A DNA stretch of 10,993 bases from positions 1 to 10,993 of the forward strand of contig JBAZQW010000059.1 of assembly GCA_041645005.1 (NCBI GenBank), written 5' to 3'. Origin of the DNA: Pelotomaculum_B sp041645005. Lineage in GTDB: Bacteria > Bacillota > Desulfotomaculia > Desulfotomaculales > Pelotomaculaceae. The notes under the pieces were generated by a model. The model made no database searches. It saw only the letters and a list, made by a program, of their open reading frames with translations, and was not told the origin of the DNA. How positions within the stretch are numbered: position 1 is the first letter of the stretch; every line of letters begins with the position of its first letter. A program made the position numbers and the translations under genes. Shown one piece after another: positions 1 through 5,992 of the stretch.

Positions 1-143
1 GCCTGTCGATCAGAGAGGTTGCCAGAGAGAAGCAGGAACGGGAATTCCGTGATTTTAGTAACGTCAAAACTCAGGAAAACACCGATGTGGTTACTATTGG
101 TGATATGGTGGGAAACCTTTTCGAAAAAAAGGATACTGAATAA
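1..143 (+). CDS. rpsA: C-terminal end of a gene, probably ribosomal protein S1 (partial)
   Basis: An open frame enters from the left edge (complete codons from position 3) and ends at TAA 141-143, giving 46 residues. It begins with L-S-I-R-E-V, which resembles the last beta strand of an S1 RNA-binding domain (the usual form is 'ISLSIKEA'). A charged, low-complexity tail ending in F-E-K-K-D-T-E follows. Bacterial S1 proteins carry repeated S1/OB-fold domains and help mRNA bind the 30S subunit, and Firmicute S1-like proteins end in this kind of acidic/basic tail. Only the tail is visible, so another S1-domain protein, or an IspH-S1 fusion as in some clostridia, is possible. Two terminators follow directly, so this gene closes its transcription unit. 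Confidence 0.6.
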   Translation, partial: LSIREVAREKQEREFRDFSNVKTQENTDVVTIGDMVGNLFEKKDTE

Positions 144-146
144 AAC

Positions 147-170
147 GCGGCGATAAGCCGCTTTTTTTTT
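147..170 (+). terminator. Rho-independent terminator 1 after the S1-like gene
   Basis: GCGGC (147-151), loop GATAA, GCCGC (157-161), then nine T. The stem is short (5 bp) but all G-C, and starts three bases after the stop codon. Confidence 0.85.
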
Positions 171-183
171 GCCGCACAACAAC

Positions 184-214
184 GCCATCCGGTTAAAATC
201 GGAGGCTTTTTTTT
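184..214 (+). terminator. Rho-independent terminator 2 (tandem)
   Basis: GCC (184-186) and TCCG (188-191) pair with CGGA (200-203) and GGC (204-206), giving a 7-bp stem with a single bulged A187 and an 8-nt loop, followed by eight T (207-214). Together with terminator 1 it insulates the downstream cluster from the S1-like gene. Confidence 0.75.
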
Positions 215-221
215 GTATAAT
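193..221 (+). promoter_or_regulatory. Candidate sigma-A-like promoter overlapping terminator 2
   Basis: A perfect TATAAT lies at 216-221, with TTAAAA (193-198, four of six matches to TTGACA) 17 nt upstream. The -35 falls in the terminator loop and the -10 directly after its T tract. It is the only good promoter-like match before the gene at 280. A sporulation promoter not matching this consensus could exist instead. Confidence 0.3.
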
Positions 222-279
222 TTTAGTCCGAATGGACAGCCTAATTCATGATATTTCCAAGGATGAGGAGGTTTAAAAT

Positions 280-1053
280 ATGGACCAGAATAATATCGGC
301 ATAATAATTTTAATCGTTGCGTCAGTGGTAATTTACCTGGGCTTGGCCCAGCGGGCGCTGGACCGGATGAGGCTGTCAGACAGGGGCGCCCTGTTAGTTA
401 TAGGGGCTATAATAGTCGGAAGCTATATAAATATACCCCTTCCCTTTCTTCCATTTAATACTTCTTTCAATGTAGGCGGCGCTCTGGTGCCGGTAGGGCT
501 GGCAATCTACCTTTTAGTCAGAGCCGGCAGCGGCAAGGAATGGATCAGGGCACTGGTGGGAGCTGCGGCAACGGCGGTTGTGGTTTACGTTATAGGCTCT
601 CTTGTCAATACAGGGACGACCATGGAACCGGCGGGGCGCTACGCCGTAATTGATCCCATTTATCTTTATCCACTCGTGGGCGGTATTGTCGCTTATCTCA
701 TCGGCAGATCGCGGAGAGGCGCTTTCATAGCCGCAACCCTGGGTGTGCTCCTGGTTGATGTTTTTCACTACATCTGGCTTCTAAATCAAGGCGCGCCCGG
801 AAGCTATACGGTAAGCATCGGTGGCGCCGGAGCATTTGACACCATAGTCCTGGCGGGCATAGTCGCGGTGATCCTGGCAGAGCTCGTTGGTGAATCATTG
901 GAAAGGCTGTCAGGTGGTCCCAGCACAAAAGGACGCCCGCGAGAATTGGTGAAAGGATTGAAAAAGCCGGGCCCGGATAGTGACAGAGATATAAGCAGTG
1001 ACCAGGAAAAAGCACAGGATGCAAGGGTAAAGGAGATGGAAAACGATGAATAG
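280..1053 (+). CDS. DUF1614-family polytopic membrane protein
   Basis: 257 residues. Start ATG has a strong GAGGAGGT site (265-272) 7 nt upstream. Hydrophobic segments lie near residues 5-22, 35-51, 65-82, 90-108, 128-143, 148-167 and 186-205, so about six or seven membrane helices. A charged, probably cytoplasmic tail (206-257) rich in K, R, D and E follows. The I-P-L-P element after the second helix (52-55) and the G-G-A-L-V-P-V-G-L stretch (66-74) match my memory of DUF1614 (PF07758), a family of unknown function. The gene overlaps the downstream spoIIP-like gene by 8 nt, so the two are probably translationally coupled and act together at a membrane. Family assignment is by recognition of motifs and neighbourhood, not by a search. 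No function is proposed beyond membrane location and likely sporulation linkage. Confidence 0.75.
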   Translation: MDQNNIGIIILIVASVVIYLGLAQRALDRMRLSDRGALLVIGAIIVGSYINIPLPFLPFNTSFNVGGALVPVGLAIYLLVRAGSGKEWIRALVGAAATAVVVYVIGSLVNTGTTMEPAGRYAVIDPIYLYPLVGGIVAYLIGRSRRGAFIAATLGVLLVDVFHYIWLLNQGAPGSYTVSIGGAGAFDTIVLAGIVAVILAELVGESLERLSGGPSTKGRPRELVKGLKKPGPDSDRDISSDQEKAQDARVKEMENDE

Positions 1054-2263
1054 GAATAGGCTAAAAATCATTTATTATGGATTTTTGCTACTGGCGGGTG
1101 TCTCCTTAATTTATTACGGCGCTGCCAGGAACGTGAATTTATATCCAGCCTTAACCACGGCAGGATTCTTTAATAAGGAGAGCCCGGATCACCTCTCCGG
1201 AAAATACACAACCATTGTCGACGAACAGGGTAATACGTTGAGTATGATGTCCAGGACCACTTATGTGGGAGACGAGCTTTACACCTCGGAAGGAAACAGC
1301 TACCGGGTCTACAAAGTTGAGGGCGACCGGGCCGAGGCCAGATTTCTGGGCGTTGATCCCCAGATAGTGGCATATAGCGAACTATACGCCAGGCAGGAAG
1401 TGCCGGTTAGCACAAATCTGGCTGAGCAGAAAAAAAGGAGTATCGCCATTTATCATTCCCACACCGATGAGTCTTACGTGCCTTCAGACGGAACTGAAGC
1501 GATCCCCTTTAAAGGCGGTATCTACCAGGTGGGCAAGGCTATGGTGGATAAGCTGCAGAGCAAGGGAGTAGCGGTTAATTACGACCAGACCGCTCATGAC
1601 CCGCATGACAATAACGCCTATGTGCGTTCCCGCCGGACTGCGGCAAATTTACTTAAGACAGGTCCCGCCGCCATTTTTGACGTGCACCGGGACGGTGTGC
1701 CCGACCCCAATTATTACCGTGCGGAAATAGAGGGCAAGAATGTGGCTAAACTGCGTCTGGTTGTGGGCAGGGAAAATCCCCGCATGGACGCCAATATGGA
1801 CTTTGCCAAGCGGATGATGGCCGCGGCCAACGATATGCACGCGAGGGTAGTCAAGGAGATTTTTGTGGGTAAAGGTGATTACAACCAGGATCTGACTTCG
1901 ACGGCCCTTTTAATCGAGGCCGGTACCCACACCAACACCAAAGAAGAAGCCGAGCGGGGTATGTCATTATTTACTGAGGCTGTCCCAGCTGTGCTCGGGG
2001 TAACCGGAGCGCCGGCGGCAGCTCCTACGGCCAAGTCGCCTGCGGCAGGGGGCGGCAGCTGGAAAGCTGTGGGCTGGATTTTAGGCATCACTCTGGTTTT
2101 AGGGCTGGGTTATCTCTTGATTACTTCGGGAAGTACGGCCAATATGAAAAAGAACATGTCTAACTTCGGCAGGGAGATTACCGGACTGTTCAGCCAGCGC
2201 GGGGCCGCCCGCAAGCCCGGCATGCGCGAAAGGGGCGAAAATGACAGTGACAAACAAGAATAA
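1046..2263 (+). CDS. spoIIP: SpoIIP-family peptidoglycan amidase/endopeptidase, two-helix variant
   Basis: 405 residues. SpoIIP works with SpoIID and SpoIIM in the DMP machine that thins septal peptidoglycan and drives engulfment. The metal-site motifs of the family are visible: H-S-H-T-D-E-S-Y at 137-144, D-V-H-R-D-G at 212-217, and L-L-I-E-A-G-T-H-T-N-T at 288-298 with Glu291. A membrane anchor spans about 8-25, so the catalytic domain should lie outside the cytoplasm. Unusually, an Ala/Gly/Pro linker (318-338) leads to a second hydrophobic helix (341-361) and a basic tail (367-396); the well-known Bacillus protein has only the N-terminal anchor. The ATG overlaps the preceding gene and is served by AAGGAGA (1030-1036). 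Spore formers normally keep spoIIP beside gpr, which is not seen here, so this may be a second, paralogous copy. Confidence 0.9.
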   Translation: MNRNRLKIIYYGFLLLAGVSLIYYGAARNVNLYPALTTAGFFNKESPDHLSGKYTTIVDEQGNTLSMMSRTTYVGDELYTSEGNSYRVYKVEGDRAEARFLGVDPQIVAYSELYARQEVPVSTNLAEQKKRSIAIYHSHTDESYVPSDGTEAIPFKGGIYQVGKAMVDKLQSKGVAVNYDQTAHDPHDNNAYVRSRRTAANLLKTGPAAIFDVHRDGVPDPNYYRAEIEGKNVAKLRLVVGRENPRMDANMDFAKRMMAAANDMHARVVKEIFVGKGDYNQDLTSTALLIEAGTHTNTKEEAERGMSLFTEAVPAVLGVTGAPAAAPTAKSPAAGGGSWKAVGWILGITLVLGLGYLLITSGSTANMKKNMSNFGREITGLFSQRGAARKPGMRERGENDSDKQE

Positions 2264-2280
2264 AGCCTCAGGGGCACACG

Positions 2281-3195
2281 ATGCTAAACTACATGCCTGA
2301 CTACCTTATTGTCATATTATCCGGTGTACTGGCTGGCACAGTCGCCCGCACAGCTATGCTCAGGATTGACTACCGGCAGTACCCGGGTTACCCGCACGGC
2401 TTTCTGGCGCACTTTCTACTGGGGCTGATCGCCTCGGCGCTGGGAGCCGTGGCTGTTCCGGCCATTATGAAGCCGGACTTTGCGGCTGTAACCTTTCTGG
2501 CCCTGGCCGCGCAGCAGTTCCGGGAAATCAGAAACATGGAGCGCCGGACGCTGGAAAGCCTGGAAAGAAGCGAGTTGGTCAAAAGGGGCCTGGATTATAT
2601 TGAAGGGATCGCCAGGACCTTTGAAGCCAGAAACTACCTGGTGATGGGGGCATCTTTCGCTACCAGCTTGGCTGTCCAGTTCGGCGGCCTGATTACCGGT
2701 GTTTTTGTAGCCGGTCTGGCGCTGCTGGCCTGCTTTCATTTTATGTCCGGTGAGGTTATCGGCGATATCTGCGATGTTGTCCCCGCCACTCTTAGTTTTA
2801 AAGGGCCGGTCCTGATGGTGGATGAAATAGGGATTATGAATGTCGGCTTGCAATCCATGCGGGAAAAAATTTTAAAGGACGGCCTGGCTGTCAAAATCAA
2901 GCCCAAAGACGGCAACGCCAGGGCCGCCGTGCACGATATCGGCCAGCGCAGCGCAATGGCTTTTACCGCCGCGGTGATCCTGGGGACAAAAAAAGATATA
3001 GATATTCCCGAATTCACGCCGCTGGCCAGAAAAAATCCGGATACCGGTGAGGTGGGTCTTTACGTTTTACCGGTAGAAAAGGATCTAAAGCAACTCATCG
3101 CTGCCGTCAAACTAACTCCCGTGCTGGAAAGCGCCAGAAGCAAGCCTTTAAAGGCAGGCCCATCAATTAAGGCGGCGAAGAAAAAGGTGGAATAG
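2281..3195 (+). CDS. YIEGIA-family sporulation-associated membrane protein
   Basis: 304 residues. The diagnostic hexapeptide Y-I-E-G-I-A is at residues 106-111 and gives the family its name (PF14045); as I know it, the family is confined to endospore formers and has no assigned biochemical role. Hydrophobic segments lie at about 8-26, 41-62, 67-78 and 119-152. The motif sits in a charged stretch between the second and third pairs. From about residue 170 the protein is soluble and probably cytoplasmic, ending in a basic Lys-rich tail. The start ATG is 18 nt after the spoIIP-like stop with a weak AGGGG site; an alternative ATG lies four codons further on. The next gene encodes its small partner, which strengthens the assignment. 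Confidence 0.88.
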   Translation: MLNYMPDYLIVILSGVLAGTVARTAMLRIDYRQYPGYPHGFLAHFLLGLIASALGAVAVPAIMKPDFAAVTFLALAAQQFREIRNMERRTLESLERSELVKRGLDYIEGIARTFEARNYLVMGASFATSLAVQFGGLITGVFVAGLALLACFHFMSGEVIGDICDVVPATLSFKGPVLMVDEIGIMNVGLQSMREKILKDGLAVKIKPKDGNARAAVHDIGQRSAMAFTAAVILGTKKDIDIPEFTPLARKNPDTGEVGLYVLPVEKDLKQLIAAVKLTPVLESARSKPLKAGPSIKAAKKKVE

Positions 3196-3198
3196 TCA

Positions 3199-3390
3199 TT
3201 GGACGAAAAGGCTTCAGGCATTATTTTAGCTATAGTTGCCCTGAATAAGGAACAGGTCAGCGGGGGAGCGCCTATTTTTTTTGCCCGGGATAAAGCGGAA
3301 CAGGAGCGCACAGCCAATTATTTAGCCAGAATTTTTGACGCGATGGTGCATGATTTAGAGAACGGCAGCTACATTTTGGTCAGGCATTGA
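3199..3390 (+). CDS. Small YIEGIA partner (capping complex subunit for YIEGIA type)
   Basis: 63 residues, starting at TTG 3199 with AAGGTGG (3184-3190) 8 nt upstream, inside the end of the YIEGIA gene. It is soluble, with no signal peptide or membrane segment. An initial hydrophobic beta-like stretch (I-I-L-A-I-V-A-L, residues 8-15) is followed by a charged helix (about 31-53) and a final strand (Y-I-L-V-R). Size, position directly after a YIEGIA gene and sequence style match the short protein that NCBI names 'capping complex subunit for YIEGIA'; I recall that name rather than having searched it. Only 3 nt separate the two genes, so 1:1 coupled translation and a complex at the membrane are plausible. 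Confidence 0.7.
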   Translation: MDEKASGIILAIVALNKEQVSGGAPIFFARDKAEQERTANYLARIFDAMVHDLENGSYILVRH

Positions 3391-3399
3391 GGTGAGCCA

Positions 3400-4011
3400 A
3401 TGAAAATTATATATCACTGTTACGGTGGGGCCCATTCATCAGTAACCGCCGCGTCTATTCACCTGGGCATACTGCCTATGGATTATGTCCCCGACCGGCA
3501 AATGTTCTGGCGGCTACCGCTTTATGACCGGCAGGACGCCGACGAGCACGGGCATATTTATTTCATGGGCATCGATGAATTTGGCCATGAAGTTTACCTT
3601 ACGGCGCGGCGAAGCCGGCCATTGGTTTTAGAAAAATTATTTGCAGGCATGGCCAGTATTTTTGATATCCCAAAAGAAGACTACCTTCTAGTTAATGTTA
3701 TGGAGCAGGTTAATCTGACTATGAAATTCGGAGGATTCATCTCGCGTCGGTGGGGGTTGATCAGGTTTGGGCGCCCTATCGTAACTCTGGGAACCCAGGC
3801 CGCGTATTTTCGGGTGGTCGAACTTGTGCGAAAAATAAAAAGCCAGGTGGGTAAAGACAGTGAAAAGGATTCTGTACTTCAGCGACAGCAAACTGCCTCT
3901 GGCCGCGCTGGCCGGAGCGATACACACGGGGCGGCTGCCCGCGGGGGGAGATCCGGGCCAAAGCCAGTTGTGGGGCCAGCCGTTTTTGAATATAAAAAAC
4001 GGGGAGGGTAA
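3400..4011 (+). CDS. DUF3189-family protein with an out-of-frame C-terminal extension
   Basis: 203 residues. The N-terminus M-K-I-I-Y-H-C-Y-G-G-A-H-S-S (1-14) is the hallmark of DUF3189 (PF11385), a family of unknown function in spore-forming Firmicutes. The core continues with G-I-D-E-F-G-H-E-V-Y (57-66), I-P-K-E-D-Y-L-L-V-N (90-99) and ends near residue 150. Family members as I know them are about 150-160 residues. Residues 154-203 lie wholly over the start of the next gene in another frame. They look like accidental coding, rich in R, G, S and Q and unrelated to the paralogue's end. A TGA in a third frame at 3861-3863 would have closed the protein at the expected size, so a one-base frameshift may have removed the natural stop. 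RBS AGGTGA (3390-3395) lies 4 nt from the ATG. The core is certain; the tail may not be functional. Confidence 0.82.
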   Translation: MKIIYHCYGGAHSSVTAASIHLGILPMDYVPDRQMFWRLPLYDRQDADEHGHIYFMGIDEFGHEVYLTARRSRPLVLEKLFAGMASIFDIPKEDYLLVNVMEQVNLTMKFGGFISRRWGLIRFGRPIVTLGTQAAYFRVVELVRKIKSQVGKDSEKDSVLQRQQTASGRAGRSDTHGAAARGGRSGPKPVVGPAVFEYKKRGG

Positions 4012-4321
4012 AATAGTTTCCCTGGGAGATGATGAGCAGGGAAATAAAATATATGCCCTTTCTGTTAAGGGTGAGCGGGGCATGGTCTATCGCCTGGTTG
4101 ACAGCTTTCTCAGCATTTACAACATACCGGATGGCGAACTGAACCTGGTTAACAGCGGGGTCAGGGATAATGTGTATCTGCTGGCAGGCAGATTGTTATG
4201 CGGCTCCAAGTTACTTGCCCCTATCGGCTACTCTCTGGCCATGGTAGGGATCAGAAAATTATACGGCAGGCTTACGCAGTGGGTGCTGGATGTGAAAACC
4301 GCACAGTCAAATCTTCCTTGA
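3860..4321 (+). CDS. Divergent DUF3189 paralogue lacking the Cys/His motif
   Basis: 153 residues from GTG 3860, with AGGTGG (3845-3850) 9 nt upstream. It aligns end to end with the preceding protein: M-K-R-I-L-Y (1-6) with M-K-I-I-Y, A-I-H-T-G-R-L-P with S-I-H-L-G-I-L-P, G-D-D-E-Q-G-N-K-I-Y with G-I-D-E-F-G-H-E-V-Y, and I-P-D-G-E-L-N-L-V-N with I-P-K-E-D-Y-L-L-V-N. That makes it a tandem duplicate. The alignment from the first residue also supports this GTG as the true start, even though it lies 152 nt inside the upstream open frame. The H-C-Y-G-G-A-H-S-S motif is replaced by F-S-D-S-K-L-P-L, so the conserved Cys and His residues are gone. This suggests a partner or regulatory role, but the biochemical function of the family is unknown. 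It is the last gene of the 280-4321 cluster. Confidence 0.75.
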   Translation: MKRILYFSDSKLPLAALAGAIHTGRLPAGGDPGQSQLWGQPFLNIKNGEGKIVSLGDDEQGNKIYALSVKGERGMVYRLVDSFLSIYNIPDGELNLVNSGVRDNVYLLAGRLLCGSKLLAPIGYSLAMVGIRKLYGRLTQWVLDVKTAQSNLP

Positions 4322-4346
4322 CTATATAATGGAAATTATAGATAAT
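4318..4346 (+). promoter_or_regulatory. Sigma-A-type promoter for the DUF512 gene
   Basis: TTGACT (4318-4323, five of six) and GATAAT (4341-4346, five of six) are separated by exactly 17 nt. The -35 overlaps the stop codon of the DUF3189 paralogue. A start near 4353 would give a leader of roughly 25 nt containing the GGGAGGT site at 4363-4369. This is the best vegetative promoter match in the window. Confidence 0.65.
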
Positions 4347-4378
4347 TGTTTAGAGTAAACGCGGGAGGTATGCCCCAT

Positions 4379-5719
4379 ATGAAAAACAGGGGGCTGAAAG
4401 TCTGTCTGGTCAAACCGGAAAGCATCGCCGCAGAGCTAGGGCTTGAACCCGGGGATTGGATAATATCAATAAACGGTGAGCCTTTACAGGACTTAATTGA
4501 TTTTCGCTTTTGGGAGTCCGAAGAGAAATTAAGTATTGATGTAAAAAAAGCTGGCGGCGCGGCATGGATTCTTGATGTTGAGAAGGACTACGACCAGTGC
4601 CTGGGGATAGAATTTGGCCAGGGAAGCTTTGGCAGAACCAGAAGCTGCTCTAATAAATGTGTTTTTTGTTTTGTCGACCAGATGCCCGCGGGACTGCGGA
4701 AGACACTTTACGTCAGGGACGACGACTACCGTCTATCTTTCTGGAGCGGCAATTTTATTACACTAACTAATCTTAAAGATAGTGAGCTGCGGAGGATAGC
4801 AAGGCAGCACCTGAGCCCGATCTACATCTCAGTACACACAACCAACCCCGCGCTAAGGAGCGAAATGCTGGGCAGCCACAAAGCCGGCTTAATCATGGAG
4901 CAGCTTGGCTATCTGGCCGAAGCCTGCATTGAAATGCACACCCAGGTGGTACTTTGCCCCGGCTTGAACAGCGGAGTGGAACTGGAGAGAACTGCCGCCG
5001 ATCTGGCTGGCTTGTGGCCTGCTGTCAGTTCCCTGGCGGTTGTGCCCGTAGGGCTGACCCGGTACAGGCAGGAGCTTTCCCAACTGCGGGGCGTTACCTC
5101 TGGCGAAGCCCGCGATCTGGTGCGCTGGGTGAGTGCCAGGCAGGAAGAGTATATGCGGGATTTTGATGATCCGTTTATTTTTGCGTCAGACGAATTTTAC
5201 CTGCTGGCCGGAGAACCGGTACCGCCGGTTGACAGATACGGCAGCCTTCCCCAGTTGGAAAACGGCGTTGGCCTTACCCGCCTTTTTCTGGACGAATGGG
5301 CTAAAGTACAGAAAAGCCTGCCGGGGGAGGTCGTAGCTAAGAAAGTCACCCTGTTAACAGGTGCACTGGGTGAAAAAGTTTTGTCCCCTGTGGTGGAAAG
5401 GCTAAACAAAATCAAAGGCTTAAGTGTTTCGCTGCAAGCAATTGAAAACTACTTTTTCGGGCGGCAGGTAACGGTTGCCGGGCTGGTTACAGGTAAGGAC
5501 ATATTGAAGCAGGTGGCGCCGGGTGAAGCGGGCGACCTGCTGGTGCTTCCATCTGTAATGCTGAAGAAGGAAGATCTGGTTTTCCTGGACGATATAAGTT
5601 TGGGCGAACTGGCCTCCCGCTTGAAAGTAAGTATAGCGGCTGTGGAAGGACCGCGCCAACTGGTTGATGTTCTGGCCGGCGCCCCTGAAAAAGCAGAGGT
5701 TTTCATAGAAATAAGTTAG
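4379..5719 (+). CDS. DUF512 protein: PDZ-like domain plus radical-SAM-like Fe-S domain
   Basis: 446 residues. A PDZ-like region (about 5-60, with L-G-L-E-P-G-D-W-I-I-S-I-N-G-E-P at 20-35) is followed by a Cys cluster C90-x3-C94-x2-C97, the spacing that binds a [4Fe-4S] cluster in radical SAM enzymes. F-V-D-Q-M-P-x-G-L-R and the Y-R-L-S-F-x-x-G-N-F-I-T-L-T-N stretch are characteristic of this family. The C-terminal part (about 200-446) corresponds to DUF512 (PF04459). The reaction is unknown; related proteins occur in clostridia and cyanobacteria. I chose ATG 4379 because GGGAGGT (4363-4369) is 9 nt upstream. The frame stays open upstream to TTG 4346, but that codon overlaps the predicted -10, and ATG 4370 is too close to the ribosome binding site. 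In related genomes, as I recall, the gene is next to der, as here. Confidence 0.87.
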   Translation: MKNRGLKVCLVKPESIAAELGLEPGDWIISINGEPLQDLIDFRFWESEEKLSIDVKKAGGAAWILDVEKDYDQCLGIEFGQGSFGRTRSCSNKCVFCFVDQMPAGLRKTLYVRDDDYRLSFWSGNFITLTNLKDSELRRIARQHLSPIYISVHTTNPALRSEMLGSHKAGLIMEQLGYLAEACIEMHTQVVLCPGLNSGVELERTAADLAGLWPAVSSLAVVPVGLTRYRQELSQLRGVTSGEARDLVRWVSARQEEYMRDFDDPFIFASDEFYLLAGEPVPPVDRYGSLPQLENGVGLTRLFLDEWAKVQKSLPGEVVAKKVTLLTGALGEKVLSPVVERLNKIKGLSVSLQAIENYFFGRQVTVAGLVTGKDILKQVAPGEAGDLLVLPSVMLKKEDLVFLDDISLGELASRLKVSIAAVEGPRQLVDVLAGAPEKAEVFIEIS

Positions 5720-5756
5720 TTTGATTTGAATAATGGTAAAATATAAAGATATTAAA

Positions 5757-5975
5757 ACATTTTGACAGGATTAACAAGATTATTAGGATTAACAGGATTT
5801 TAAAAATATAATAATAAATGCACTTATACCTAAAAAGTATCCTGTTGATATATAATATGATTTATAACTTTATTTGATTTAAAGTTATGTTTAAAACAAA
5901 TATATAGATAATATTTTTTGTTTTTATATATTTATCCTGTAAATCGTTTAAATCCTGTTAATCCTGTCAATTTGT
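5757..5975. repeat. Long imperfect inverted repeat in the AT-rich der leader
   Basis: The left arm 5757-5798 and the reverse complement of 5934-5975 match at about 34 of 42 positions without gaps. They share a block TGACAGGATTAACA and a second ACAGGAT. The 135-nt centre is very AT-rich and holds no convincing gene, although ATCCTGTT recurs at 5839-5846. The arms consist of variants of CAGGATTAA / TTAATCCTG, a type of small dispersed repeat I recall from many bacterial intergenic regions. The right arm ends a few bases before the der ribosome binding site. The element fills most of the 273-nt gap 5720-5992. I see no strong terminator for the DUF512 gene here and no clear der promoter, though several TATAAT-like stretches exist (for example 5851-5856). 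RNA from this region could fold into a long hairpin ahead of der. Confidence 0.75.
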
Positions 5976-5992
5976 TTACGGAGGTGAAGGTT

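Noticed and set aside
2416..2853. 145-codon open frame on the minus strand within the YIEGIA gene
   Set aside because: It is a shadow of a well-supported + strand gene, with no family resemblance or ribosome binding site.
3829..3862. Programmed -1 frameshift site near the end of the first DUF3189 gene (A-rich run at 3831-3841)
   Set aside because: No X-XXY-YYZ heptamer lies in the reading phase, and no stimulatory structure is evident.
4346..4378. DUF512 protein starting at TTG 4346
   Set aside because: The codon overlaps the -10 of a good promoter and has no ribosome binding site; ATG 4379 has one at proper spacing.
5918..5992. N-terminal extension of Der by 25 residues from an upstream ATG
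   Set aside because: It translates AT-rich spacer and an inverted-repeat arm. TTG 5993 with GGAGGTG 6 nt upstream gives the conserved Der N-terminus.
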